DNA from: Nansenia antarctica | Lineage: Eukaryota > Chordata > Actinopteri > Argentiniformes > Microstomatidae | Reading direction: 5' to 3' | Length of the DNA stretch: 64,000 nucleotides | Assembly (NCBI GenBank): GCA_963989245.1 | Contig: OZ022349.1 | Span: 28,151,974 to 28,215,973 of the forward strand | Part shown: piece by piece, positions 38,730 through 52,700 of the stretch | How the letters are laid out: each line of letters begins with the position of its first letter | How positions within the stretch are numbered: the stretch's first letter is position 1 | Notes under the pieces: generated by a model | Told to the model about the DNA's origin: nothing | What the model saw: only the letters and a program-made list of their open reading frames with translations | Database searches by the model: none | Made by a program: the position numbers and the translations under genes

Positions 38730-41700
38730 TTTGGCCATTTCTGCTTTATTGGGATAGAGACAGTAGAGATTGACAGGAAGGATGGGTGAGAGAGAGAGAG
38801 AGAGGATGATAGAGACAGTAGAGATTGACAGGAAGGATGGGTGAGAGAGAGAGAGAGGAGGATAGAGACAGTAGAGATTGACAGGAAGGATAGGTGAGAG
38901 AGAGAGAGAGGAGGATAGAGACAGTAGAGATTGACAGGAAGGATGGGTGAGAGAGAGAGAGAGAGAGAGGAGGATAGAGACAGTAGAGATTGACAGGAAG
39001 GATGGGTGAGAGAGAGAGAGAGAGGAGGATAGAGACAGTAGAGATTGACAGGAAGGATGGGTGAGAGAGAGAGAGAGGAGGATAGAGACAGTAGAGACTG
39101 ACAGGAAGGATGGGTGAGAGAGAGAGGAGGATAGAGACAGTAGAGATTGACAGGAAGGATGGGTGAGAGAGAGAGAGAGGAGGATAGAGACAAACACCAC
39201 TACTATTAGACTATGCTGACATGCTGAGGACCCTGAGACACTGAGGCAGGGTGTGGGAGGGAGTCTGTCTGTCTGCTTACTGATGGCCTGGATGAAGCTG
39301 TCAAAGTGGCTGTAGGGGAACAGAGGCTCCGGAAGCTCCCGGAAGAACAGCTTCAGAGCCCCGGTGATGACGTGGATGTCCTCCCACTGGCCGTCCTCCA
39401 GGTCCAGCTCCTCTGGAGAACACAGTCACATGGTCACATCACACAGTCACATGGTCACATCACACAGTCACATGGTCACATCACACAGTCACATGGTCAC
39501 ATCACACAGTCACTTTGCTGTCCGCTGTCAGACTCTTTTTCTTTTTCTGATACATTTTTTATTATTATTTCAGGGAATAATACAAGGGAGTGGTAACATA
39601 TAAATAAACAAAAGAGAAATAGAATAACAAAAATCCAGTACAAATACAAAATTCCCATAAACCTTCCCCCCCACCTGCAAGCTAGAAGCCTTTTGGCCGC
39701 TGTGAGGCCGGCCAGCCAGATGTGTCTTTGTTTGATGTTTAAGTCTAGGGTTGAACTGTCATTTAGTAATAGGACTGCTGGTGAGTGTGGGATCTGTTTG
39801 GACAGGATGAGGGACAATGTATCACAAACCGTCCTCCAGAAATCAGCCACTCCAGGGCACTCCCATACCAGATGCAAAAACAGTATTTTGTGTGTTTAGA
39901 GTACAGTTAGGTGAGGGTATGGTCTTTATGTTATGTAGCAGATATGGAGTCAAGTATGTCCTATGAATATACTTGAAATGGATAACAGACTCATTTGTGA
40001 CAGCAGCTGGTGAAACCGAGAACAAGTCGGCAAACCGACCGAATGTTCTGACTTTTATTCCGAAAAATGTCAATAAATGTCAACGTTGCAACGTAATCCC
40101 CACTACTGCCTAGTTAGTGTAGAGTAGTGTGGGATTACTCCTCGAATCCATTGCATTGCAATGTTTTGGCTTGACTAGCGAGCGTGTCGTTGATTTTCAA
40201 CAACCGTTGACATTTATTCGTTGTCTCAGTGAGTGCTCAATTTAATGACGATAAAAAGCTGAATCTTATAAACTGGGTATATTCCAAATTCGTCAAGTAC
40301 TGGGAAACATGAAAGAAGTTGAATTATACTTTTATTTTTATATTTTTAATATAATCAGGGGTGCAAACTGGTGATGGCCCAAAAAGGTGAAAAAAATGTT
40401 TTGCGGGTAACCTTAGGGGGGATAGTGCTAGCACTAATGGTGTTAAATAGATACCGCTAGCACTAACGGTTAATGTTAATGTTAATGTTAATTTTAATTA
40501 TAATGCGCCCCCCATCCAACTTTTACATCGGCCCGGGGCGCAGCCCGGGTAAAGGAACAGATAAAGACAAAGACAAGGAACACAGAAAGCAATCAGACAC
40601 AGACGACTTAAACGTAAATCTCAGGCATACAATTCACAACAAATAGGGAGTAGACTTAGGGAATATCATTTAGGAAGAGGTGGGTTTTTAACTTGGCTCT
40701 AAAGGAGTCCAGAGTGGGGGCAAACTTGATGGCAGAAGGGAGCGCTTTCCACAGGGTCGGTGCTATCACCGCAAAGGCACGGTCACCCTTCCTCTTGAGG
40801 TTGGTACGTGGGACCCTCAGGCTGAGTTGGGCGTCGGACCTGAGCCTGGGTCTGGGCCTTGAGGAGGTAGACTGGTCCAGGAGGTCCTTGATGTAGGGTG
40901 GGGCGAGACTGTTGAGAGCTTTAAAAACAAAGGTGCAGATTTTGAACTTCACTCTCTTCTTCACTAGGAGCCAGTGAAGGGAGATGAGGACAGGGGAGAT
41001 GTGGTCCCTCATTTTATTTTGGTGCCTGACACCAGCCTGGCAGCGGCATTTTGGACTAGCTGCAGGCGGTAGATGGTCTTATCAGGAAGTCCAGCATAGA
41101 GTGAGTTGCAGTAGTCGAGCCTAGATGAGATTAGCATGAGGACGACCCTCCTCAGGTCGCTGGGGGTGAGGAAGGACTTGATCTTGGCTATGATGCGTAG
41201 TTGGTAGAAACATGCCTTCACGACGGAGCTCACTTGTCGGTCAAGGTTAAGCTCGGAGTCAAAGATGACACCGAGGTTCTTGACATGTGGTCTGACAAGG
41301 GTGGACAGGCTTCCCATGTTGGTGCTGAGCTGAGTGATGGCGGTGGTGTTGCCGATGAGGAGGATTTCCCCCTTGCTCTCATTCAGCTGTAGGAAGCTCT
41401 GGGCCATCCACTCCTTCACATCGCGGAGGCAGTCCATCAGGCGCTTCAGATCGGCGGGGTCGTCAGTGTTGATTGACAGGTAGAGCTGGGTGTCGTCCGC
41501 ATAGCAGTGGACTGAGATCTTGTAGCGTTGAGGGATTAGACATAGGGGGAGCATGTAGAGGGAGAACAAGGATGGAGCCCTGAGGGACCCCACAGGTGAG
41601 GTTGGCTTGTCTGGAGGAGCTGTCTGCTATGTGGACGGCGTGGGTTCTATTGCTGAGGTAGGACTTGAACCACGACAAAGCGGTGTCGGTGATGCCAACC

Positions 41701-44293
41701 TCCTGCTGGAGGCGATCGAGGAGGATGGCGTGGTCTATAGTGTCAAAAGCTGCGCTGAGGTCCAGGAGGACCAGGGCAGCACATTTCCTGGAGTCTGCGA
41801 TGAGGAGGAGGTCGTTCCAAACCTTTAAAAGTGCCGACTCAGTGGTATGGCCAGGTCTGAAGCCAGACTGAAACTTCTCCAGGATGTTGTTCTGTTGGAG
41901 GTAGGGCCACAGCTGGCTGATGAACAGCCTTTTCCAGGAGCTTGGACACGACTGGGAGCTTGGAAATAGGTCTGTAGTTACTGGGGTTGGAGGGGTCCAG
42001 GTTGGGTTTCTTAAGGAGAGGCTGGACCACTGCTTGTTTGAGGCTGGGCGGAACAATGCCAGTGGCCAGCGAGCTATTGATTATTGAGAGGATGTGTGGC
42101 CCTATCGTGTCGAACACCTCTTTGAGTAGGGGGGTAGGGATGGGGTCCAGAGGCGATGAGGCCGGCTTCAGTGCAGCGGCCATCTTGGAGAGGGCTGGTA
42201 GAGTGAAAGGACAGAAGCTGGAGAAAGTGGATGAACATCCCAGTGTGACGGCTAAGTCCTTGGTGGAGTGTGGGATGTTTTTTCTGATGTTGGTGACTTT
42301 GTCCGAAAAAAAGGATAAAAATTCCTCGCACTTAGCCGGGGATGGATCCTGGATGACGGTAGGGGGGGGGGGGGGTGAACAACGGTGTTGATTGTCCTGA
42401 ATAACACTCTGGGGTTGTGTGAGTTGTTGGAGATGTGGCAAAGTACTTAGCCCTTTCAGTCTTTACCACCTTCTGATAGGTCCTCTGCTTTTCCCTCAAT
42501 CTCGAGTGAGATGGTCAGCCCGTCCTTTTTCCACCTGCGTTCCGCCTGTCTCCACGCTCTTCTCTGAGATCTGATGGTGGTCTAACAATGATGCATGTGT
42601 AAGTAGCGGCAGCCCTGACCTTAACACCTGCAGAATTACTTCGAAAACAGTTTACTGTGACTGTGTTCTCTATGCTGTCTGGAATTGTACCTAGCTGCCT
42701 GAAGCTAAAAGTTATTTCAACAGCAGCAGAGTTCAGCAGACAGGGAGATTAGTTAGCTTGCGCATCATGTGACTTGGATGAGACTTAGATTTCAGATCTA
42801 CACAATTCAAATGGATGACATATTTTGAGATAAAAACTGCTAATTTAGCAGAAAGTTTGCACCCCTGATAATACCAGCATTGGTGAGGAAGGCTCAGAAG
42901 GTAAAAGAGATGGGCCACCTTACCGTGGTCTGCCTTGAAGCGTAGCTTCTGGATGACGGCCAGGTTCCCGCTGACTCTGTAGATCCCGTCGATGTCCAAG
43001 CCTGTCAGCCAACACACACATCAGCATCCAGAGTCAGTCACTACTGGGATTACGTGTGTCGAATTTATACAACATAATATGAGACGTTGATTCAAAAGGT
43101 GAACACAGGGTAGAACACCTCTCCTTTCCACGGCCCTGATGGACTTCTCCACAAAGCTGGGGATGGTGGTCCTCTCCTGGGCACACAGGGCGGCCAGGTG
43201 ACAACCAAACACGTTGTCTGAGGAGAACAGAGAACGACCAGGGTCCTTTAGTTGATCAGAACCAAGACAGAAGAGGAGTGCTTCTGTCAACTCTAACTCA
43301 CTCAAATCACGTTCAGAAACGCTGTGTTTGGGTGTTTAACACTAGAACAGCCGTGTCTTTTTTTCCTACCGTAAGAGCCGCCTCGGGGGTCAAATGACCA
43401 TAGTCTTTACAATGGGAAGCTGCTATTTACACACAACGACCACTAGTTCTAGTGTTAAAAAAAGAAAAAAGAGAACCGATCCTGGAACACAATGCGTTGT
43501 CGTTGGCAGCACGTTGCCATGGATACACCCAGCAGGAAGGAGGAATGTGTGACCCCTGACCTCTGATGTAGCCCTTGTCCTTGACGGCCTGCAGGGTGGG
43601 CCTCTTCAGGAGGAACTTGATCAGCTTGGTGCGCACCTTCCTCTGGTCCGCCTCCCCCCCGTGGCTGGGCATGGCGCTGGACGGCCTGGAGGCTGAGGAG
43701 GCGAGGGGGAGTTAAGTGAGTCAAACTTTATTTAGATAGCACCCTTCACAGCACGAATGCACAGGGTGCTTTACATCACAAATAAGGGATAAAATGGAGA
43801 AAAGCGCAAACAAACATCATCAAAAGAGATTAAAAAAACAACAACAACAGAGGAACACCCAAAAGGGGCAGCAACATAAACAGAACATAAACAGGAACAA
43901 TAAGGTGGCTATAAGTGACTACCGGCCTGCCGAAATAGGTGAGTCACCCTGCGTGAATACCAACAGAAGAATAGAGATTTTGGCAAATATCTTTGGGCCG
44001 CTACCCACACATTTAGCTGTGTTGCTCATTCCACGAATGCATGATCCTTACAAGTTGTACCTCGTTGTAAAGGTGACTAATCAGGCTTTCCAACTATATA
44101 ATATACAATACCAATTGGTATTATTAAAGGGGAGGAATAATCAACCCAAATAACGTTTCCGAACTTTTTTTGAGGAGTTTATCTATGTATGTATGTATGT
44201 ACCGGTATGTATGTATGTATGTATGTATGTATCTATCTATCTATCTATCTATGTATCTATCTATCTATCTATCTATCTATGTATCTATCTATG

Positions 44294-44339
<46 letters not shown>

Positions 44340-47300
44340 CGTATCTACCTAGAAGGGATGTTCCCATTGAAATCAACATTCCTTGATTGGTGAGCTGGAA
44401 GTAATATGACCTCGATTTGCGTGGTGTCAACACCCGGTGTGACAGTTGTAAATAAAGGAGTGTCAGCCATCACAATTTGCTCAACCTCTTATTAATATTA
44501 ATAATAATAAGGTACGTATTTTGTATAGCGCTTTTCTCAGTACTCAAAGACACTACCTTTCATGGGGAGAACAAGAATAGATTGATAAATAAAAAAACGT
44601 CAAACAAAAGCACAGTGGGTAAAAAGCAGAATAAATAGTTCAGAAGGAGAAGGGACGTACATCTCTTCTTGTCCTGTGTGGCTGGAGGCCGCTCCTCTCG
44701 CTCTGCGCTGGAACACTTCTCACTGAACTCATCCTCCTCGTCAGAGGGGTGGTCCGACTCCTGACACACACAGCAGCACCAAGAACATGACTAGATGACA
44801 TTAGGAATGTCAGGGTGAACAGTGTGACAGTGGATGACAATGTGACTGGATGACAATGTGACTGAATGACAATGTGACTGGATGACAATGTGACTGGATG
44901 ACAATGTGACAATGGATTTTCATTTAGCGACGTTGATGAAAGGTGTGGTGACCCCCCAGGTGTGGTGAACCAGGTGTAGTGACCCCCCAGGTATAGTGCA
45001 GGGATGCAAACTGGTGATGGCCCAAAAAGGTGACAACATTTTTTTTGGCCTGAAAACAAAGAACATTTATGAAAATGTTGACCTATTTTGAGGTAAAAAC
45101 GGCTAAAAGGTGACAAGTTTGCATCCCTGTAGTGAACCAGGTGTAGTGACCCCCCAGGTATAGTGAACCAGGTGTAGTGACCCCCCAGGTATAGTGAACC
45201 AGGTGTAGTGACCCCCCAGGTATAGTGAACCAGGTGTAGTGACCCCCCAGGTATAGTGAACCAGGTGTAGTCTTCCTCCTCTATATGGCCACCCGGGATG
45301 CTATGTTTGAGGACACTCTTGATGTGGGATATGCAGATGACATTGCGCTGTCGAGAGCAATTCCCATATCCAACATCATGTCAGACCCATCAATGCCCCT
45401 GGAGGCACAAAGGCTGGACGAATGGGCAGCCAAGAACAAAATGACACTCAATGGGAAAAAGTCAGTTGAGCTGCGCATATGTTTTGCCCGGAACCCACCA
45501 CAACCTCCCCCGCTGATGCTGGGGGGACAGGAAGTACCTGTTGTGGAAACAACAAAGTATCTGGGATACCATCTGGATCAAAAGCTGACTGGAGATGTGC
45601 ACATTGAGAAGGCAATAAAAACTGCCTCCAAGCGGCTGCACTATCTCACGGTCATGGCAAGACACGGTCTACCTGCGGATGACCTCATCACCATCTACAC
45701 CACTCTCATCAGGCCGTGTCTGGAATACAGCTCAGTGCTCTTGGTGGGCTGCTCTAAAAAACAACAGGCTGAGCTAGAGCGAGTCCAGACACGTGCCTGC
45801 AGAATCATCAGAAGGAGAGCTGGTGAGATCTCACAACCCCTACCATCACTCCAGACAAGGAGGGAGGAGGCCGCAGTGAAGCTGGTCAGGAACATGCATG
45901 ACGAGCAACACCCTCTGCATGACCTGCTGCCTCCAACACGAGGCAGCTGCACTGCCAGGACACTGAGGAACCAGCACAAGCTGGCTGAGCCGAGGGCCAA
46001 GACCAGCAGGCTGAGGAACTCAACCCTGCATACTGCAGTTAGACTGTACAATGACAATATCAAGACTCACACATAATACAGCATGGCTACCATGACTGCT
46101 ACCTGCCCTTGCTTTGCCGCCTTGAAATATTTTTAAACTTTAAAATTGTTGTGTAATTGTTGTGCTGCTAATATTGTGTGTCATATCTATGTAAGTTCTG
46201 CAGTTTTTCAGTGGGGCCTTGGCTGCAAGCATGAATTAATAAAATAAAATCAAAATCAAAAAGTAGTGACCCCCCAGGTATAGTGAACCAGGTGTGGTGA
46301 CCCCCCAGGTGTAGTGAACCAGGTGTAGTGAACCAGGTGTGGTGACCCCCCAGGGGACTGACCTGTGATCTGATGGTGTCTGTCAGGACCTTGTGCCAGT
46401 CGTTGATGATGCTCTCTGTGTCGTACTGGATCAAGAACTCTGCGCCATTTTTGCTTTTTAGCTGTAGAGACAAAAACAACTTATTGACTTTTACTATTTA
46501 TACAGCTTTACTACATTTATACAGTTTTAGAATGATTAACTGTAGAGACAGAAACAAAAACAACTGACTTTACAGGGTTCCCACACCTTCTGAAACATCA
46601 AATTCAAGCACCTTTCAAGGACTTTCAAAACTCAATTCCCTCAAATTCAAGAACCCAACACGGCATAGTTTGAGACAGAACTAGATGAGAATTGATATAA
46701 TAGGAACTATCCACTCACAGACAACAATTAAAAAGAGAGGCTTGAATGTGTGAACACTAGATGGTCTATTGCCTTCTCTACCACAGCACAGCAAAACAAT
46801 ACATCATGAAATATGTGTAAAGTTAAGCAATACAGAGACTTCTTTACTAGTTCACGAGCTGAGTAAAACATTTTTGAATATATATCATTTTATTCACATG
46901 CACACGCACACGCACACGCACACTCACACTCACACTCACACTCACACTCACACTCACACTCACACTCACACTAATTTTAATTTTGAATTTTGTCATTTAG
47001 CAGACGCTTTTATCCAAAGCGACTTACAATTACAAATTACAGGGACATTCCCCCTGGAGTAACTGAGGGCTAAGTGCCTTACCCAAGGGCACACTAGTAG
47101 TGGTGTGGCTTCAGGCGGGATTTGAACTCACAACCTTCCGATCCCAAGTCCAACTCACTATCCACTAGACCACCACTACCCCTCCACTCACACTCACACT
47201 CACACTCACACTCACACTCACACTCACACTCACACTCACACTCACACACGCACACGCACACGCACACACACGCACACACATTCCCATAGCAACAAACCCT

Positions 47301-47796
47301 CCCAAACATCTCACCTCTAAAACATTTTTCTTGCTAGATTTGTCCCTGGGGGCCCAGCCTATGGTAGCTCCCCGGAGCTCCACCGAGAACTCTGGGACGA
47401 TGTGATTGGTCTTGTTCTGTCGGAGGAGAAGGAAAGAAAAACAACAACAACATGGCCGTCCATGAAACCGACAACGCCACATTCCATGAAATCAGACAGC
47501 TGAACAAAGATGAGACTGTCCCCCCACGCCCTGAAGGCTGCTCTGTCCTGCTGCTGCCACCACTCTGACAGCCTGCCATCACGTCCTGTATGGCAGGGCC
47601 GTAATCTAGAGCCCTACACTTTCATTTACACTAACCACACCTTATCAGATGTGACACCTTATCAGATGTGACACCGCCGATGTGACACCCTGTGTCTGGA
47701 TGTCGTAAAGCGATGCGTGGTTGGATCCGGTGGTTTTCAGATTTCTATTTTACGATGTTCCCTTTCCCCCCCGGCTAAGATATGTACTGAATGTAG

Positions 47797-47832
<36 letters not shown>

Positions 47833-47943
47833 CACTGTCTCATCAGGAATGTGAGAAATGTACAGTCAGGTGTGGTTATATTTGCCATAGTGATGTCAGA
47901 GGTAAGTTCCTATCCACAGGTGCAGATATGAGTGTGTAGGTTG

Positions 47944-48002
<59 letters not shown>

Positions 48003-48013
48003 GTTGGCTAATG

Positions 48014-48059
<46 letters not shown>

Positions 48060-48293
48060 AAGCATGGAGCGCTTGGAACATGTTGCTTTCCATGGTTCAT
48101 TTACGTTAGCTGGGATTTTCCCTATTGTGGCTGATGTCACAACCGCTTCTGGTTGACTGTCAACACATACGTGTCACCCACTCTCTCTCTCCCTCTCCCT
48201 CTCTCCCCCCCTCTCTCTCCCTCCCTCCCTCTCTCTCCCTCCCTCTCTCTCTCCCTCTCCCTCTCTCTCTCTCTCTCCCTCTCTCTCTCCCCT

Positions 48294-48344
<51 letters not shown>

Positions 48345-48644
48345 GAAGCTCCTGTCGTCGTAGACTTTGGGTCTTTGTGGAATGTCAGAACTCCTCCGTG
48401 GAGAACCGTCCATGACTGGGCCCAGTTCTTCCTGCAGGGCGACAGAACAGACAGGAGTGTGTTAGCCTGGCTTCAGATCTGGACGCGCTTCAGTCAAACC
48501 TCTGTGTTTCAGTCAACCTCTGTGTTTCAGTCAACCTCTGTGTTTCAGTCAAACTCTGTGTTTATTTACCTTACTCTTTTGCCGTTCTCCGATAGTTTTG
48601 TTTTGTTGAGAATTCCAGCCTTTTCTAAATTCTGCACCTAAAAA

Positions 48645-48675
<31 letters not shown>

Positions 48676-49719
48676 TTCTTACACCAGGAAGCAAACCCTT
48701 TCTGAGTATGGATGAATAAACCTCATTGTAATGTAAGTCAAGTGGATGGCAAAGTATGGACACAGAACTCTCGTTGCATTGTTGAACACAAACAATAGCT
48801 GCACCAATAAATGGCAAATGGACTGAGTTACATAGCGCCTTATTCCGAAGCGCTTTACAACGGCCTCCCATTCACCCATTCACACACACATTCACAAACC
48901 AATGGCGGCAAGCTGCCATGCAAGACGCCGGCCCGCTCATTGGGAGCAATTTGGGGGTCAGTGTCTTGCCCAAGGACACCTTGACACGTGGCCATTGCGA
49001 TCATTAGACACCAGCTCTACCTCCACAGACAGTAGTTGACGACATCACAACAACAACAAGCCACTGTAGCTTCCCATCAGCCACTGCTCCTTCTGACAGC
49101 CATGGCCATGCACTGTGTTTTCACCACATGCCATTTGTAAAAAAAGGAAAAAAGAATATGACACACTTTACACACACACACACACACACACACACCAGCG
49201 GTGAACTGTGGTGTTGTGGTGTGGCTGTGGGTGCTGACAGTTGACAGTTGACAGTGAGCTAAAGAGGTTGTGACATCATCAGCCACAATAGTGAAAAGCC
49301 CAGCTATAGTAAACTAGCCAGTAAAAACACAATTTTCCCAAGCTCTCCATGCTCTCGCTCTCACACACGCACACGCACACGCACACACACACGCACACGC
49401 ACACGCACACACACACACATAAAATAAGCCAACTATGAAGACAGATGGATGATTGACAGGTCTACTGTACACCACCCACATAGACGTAGTGCTCAGGCTC
49501 TGACCACAGACTGTAGAGGTCTCTCCTGTATCTAAAGACATCAGCCTTCAGGAGGAAGGAAACACACACACACAACACCGTTCAGAGAGGGAGGGAGGGA
49601 GGGAGGGGAAGGACAGGTCATGCTACTCTGGGGCGGCTTCACAGATGAGTTGGAACAAGACTGTAATTTTCAGTTGGGGCTGATCTCATGTAATTACTAT
49701 CAGCAGACTGGCGAGGGGA

Positions 49720-49764
<45 letters not shown>

Positions 49765-52700
49765 CACGTGGTGCTGCATCTCTGGGGAGTTGCCTGCGCT
49801 GGAGCCTTCGCTCCCGTAGTCTGAGGCGTTCCTCCTGTGAGAGGGGAAGAATTTCTGCGGGACGGAAACAAGAACACAAGTTCTACTTTGTAGAAGAAGA
49901 ACAAAACAGAGCTTAACAGCTGTGCTTTAACCTGCTTTTTATAGAGCTCATATTTGTCTCCAGATTGTTATCTATGCTATAGCAAATCTCACAGGTATTA
50001 TTATCCTAAAAATAGAATGGGTGGGTGGGTCTCTGTCTGTCTGTCTGTCTGTCTCTCTCTGTGTCTCTCTCTCTCTCTCTCTCTTTCTCTCTGCATTTGG
50101 GTGTGTCTGTGTACGTGTGTGGTGTGGTGTGTGCGTGTGTGTGTGTGTGTGCGTGTGTGTCTGTGTGGTGTGTGCATGTGTGTGTGTGTGTGTGTGTGTG
50201 CTCTCACCCCCTCCTCCTGGGTTGTATTGAACTGAGCCGGGCACACAGTGTGTCTCCAGTTCTTCATGACAGACACGCCCTCCAGCTCCACACCGTTGCC
50301 CATCCTGGTCTGGCCTGACGCTACAGGGGCCTGTGAGGGTCAAACAAAAAAAACATTGTTCTTTCTTCTTCCATCACGACAACTGCCCCTGCCCCTGGCC
50401 TGAGCTAGATTACTCTTCCTGCTACTTGCTTAGTCAAATCAAATGTATTGATTGTAAGTCGCTTTGGAATAAGGCAAGTTATTTTCATAATGATGTGGTT
50501 TGATCCAGAATGCTACCACTTGTACACCAATGTAATGGGCCAAAACATGGATTAATAAACCTTGTGACTAATTAAACCTTAACTATTTGAAAACAGACAA
50601 AGCCCAGTATTATTTCAACACTTTTAATCTAGATTATAATGATCCCGGATACTTTTTTGCTATCCAGGATCAGCTCTCTCTGGCAGATGTTGTAGTAGTA
50701 TAAGGGAAATCAGACCACTCCATCTGATCCTGGATAATAGCTAAACATTTGGAACATTCTGATCCAGATGAAAGGTTTCTGACAGACTGGGGTGGGGCAA
50801 GGAGAGCTATACTTTACCTCCGGAAGGTTCCACTGGGACTGAGAGCCACCTCTCTGGTAGTAGTACGTCTGTCCTCGGTCATCCAGCGATTTGATCCACT
50901 GTCACCACCACAAACAACAACGCTTTGTAAGTTAAACATACTACTCAGACCATTAAGGTGTCCACCTGATTATGAAACCACTATCCACAGTGATTCAGGT
51001 GACTTGGTAGGGCTATATACTGTAAGGGTGACTTGGTAGGGCTATATACTGTAAGGGTACGCTACATGTTGAAATGGGGTCATCCCTATGTTCACATAGC
51101 CCTATGTTCCCTATGTTCCCACAGCCCTATGTTCCCTCTGTTCCCTATGTTCCCTATGTTCCCTCTGTTCCCTATGTTCCCTATGTTCCCACAGCCCTAT
51201 GTTCCCTATGTTCCCTCAGCCCTATGTTCCCTCAGCCCTATGTTCCCTCTGTTCCCTATGTTCCCTATGTTCCTAAGCCCTATGTTCCCTCTGTTCCCTA
51301 TGTTCCCTATGTTCCCTCTGTTCCCTATGTTGAATGAATGGACTTTATTGAATGAATGGACTTTATTGTCATTGCTACAGTACAGGTACCAAACAACGAC
51401 ATTTAGGAGGGGTGGCTCCACTGGTGTTAGGAAAGGGAAAAAAAAAAAAAACTTTTAGAAAAAGAAAAAATCACAAGAAGGTAAGGAGCTGGTTTACATA
51501 AATAAAGGCTATGTACACAATCCACTGTACTATACTGCACAGATAGTCAACTAGGGTTGTCATATTGCACAATAGTATTTTTTCACGTTATTTAAAGTGT
51601 CACAGTTTGCAGGCTTGAAATGTACATGTTTGTGCCTCAGCACTACACCTGATTTTTTCAGTCCAGCAGCTGCCATACAATCCGTCCAGACTGTCCAGGG
51701 CCCAGAACTTAGGTCTTTGCTGTGTTCAGGGCCTGGACGGCCCTGTGGTAGAAGCAGTTCTTCAGTCTGTTTGTCTTAGCGGCCAGGGTCCTGAACCTCC
51801 TTTTCGAGGGCAGCCTGGTAAAGTGTACGTGCCCAGGGTGGGTCGGGTCCCTGGAGATCTTTGAGGCCTTCCTGAGACAGCGTGTGTTGTACAGCTCTTC
51901 CAGAGAGGGGAGGGGGGCGCCGGTGATCTTCTGTGCTGTTCTCACTACTCTCTGTAGCGCATTTCTCTCCGCTGTTGTGCAGCTGGAGAACCAGTTGCAG
52001 ATGCCGTAGGTGAGGATGCTCTCCACTGCGCCGCGGTAGAAGGCCACCAGTATCTCCTGCTTGTTGTGTTCCTTCCTGAGGCATCTCAGGGTGTATAGCC
52101 GCTGTTGTGCCCTCTTGATGGTGCCTTTTGTGTTGTCCTTCCAGGTCAGGTCATCCCGCATGTGATGTCCCAGGAATCGGAGGGTTGAGACTCTCTCCAC
52201 GCTCTCTCCGTCGGTGAGCAGGGGCTGGATCTCGGACTTTTTCCTCCTGAAGTCTACGATGAATTCCTGGGTCTTTGACTTGTTCAGCAGCAGGTTGTTA
52301 ACCTTGCACAGCTTGCTCAGTTGCTCTACCTCATCCCTGTACGCCGCCTCGTCCCCCCCCGAGATACATCCCACCACGGTGGTGTCGTCTGCAAACTTTA
52401 CGATGTAGTTGCTGGGGTGGACGGGGGTGAAGTCGTGGGTGTAGAGGTTGTAGAGGATGGGGCTTAGCACGCAGCCCTGGGGGGACCCAGTGCTGAGGCT
52501 GAGGGCTGTGGAGGTGTGGGGGCCCACCCGCACCCTCTGGGGGCGGTCGGTCAGGAAGTCCTTGATCCACGCACATATAGAGTGTGATAGACCCAGGTCT
52601 AGTAGTTTGGTCACTAGCCTGTCTGGAAGGATGGTGTTGAAGGCGGAGCTGAAGTCCACGAAGAGCAGTCTCGCGTAGCTGTTTCCCCTCTCCAGGTGGG

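Larger units (their letters stand above)
44940..46354. repeat. CCCCCCAGGTATAGTGAACC array with two insertions, ARHGAP27 intron 10
   Basis: Unit about 31 bp (AACCAGGTGTAGTGACCCCC + CAGGTATAGTG). Split by a MITE (44999-45129) and a LINE (45272-46262). Ends about 8 bp from the exon 10 donor. Confidence 0.9.

Noticed and set aside
49480..49560. Candidate ARHGAP27 exon (minus strand, [15 protein letters not shown])
   Set aside because: Lies between exons 6 and 7, which already join in phase 0 as expected for the family. The frame meets a stop right after the putative donor and matches no family segment.
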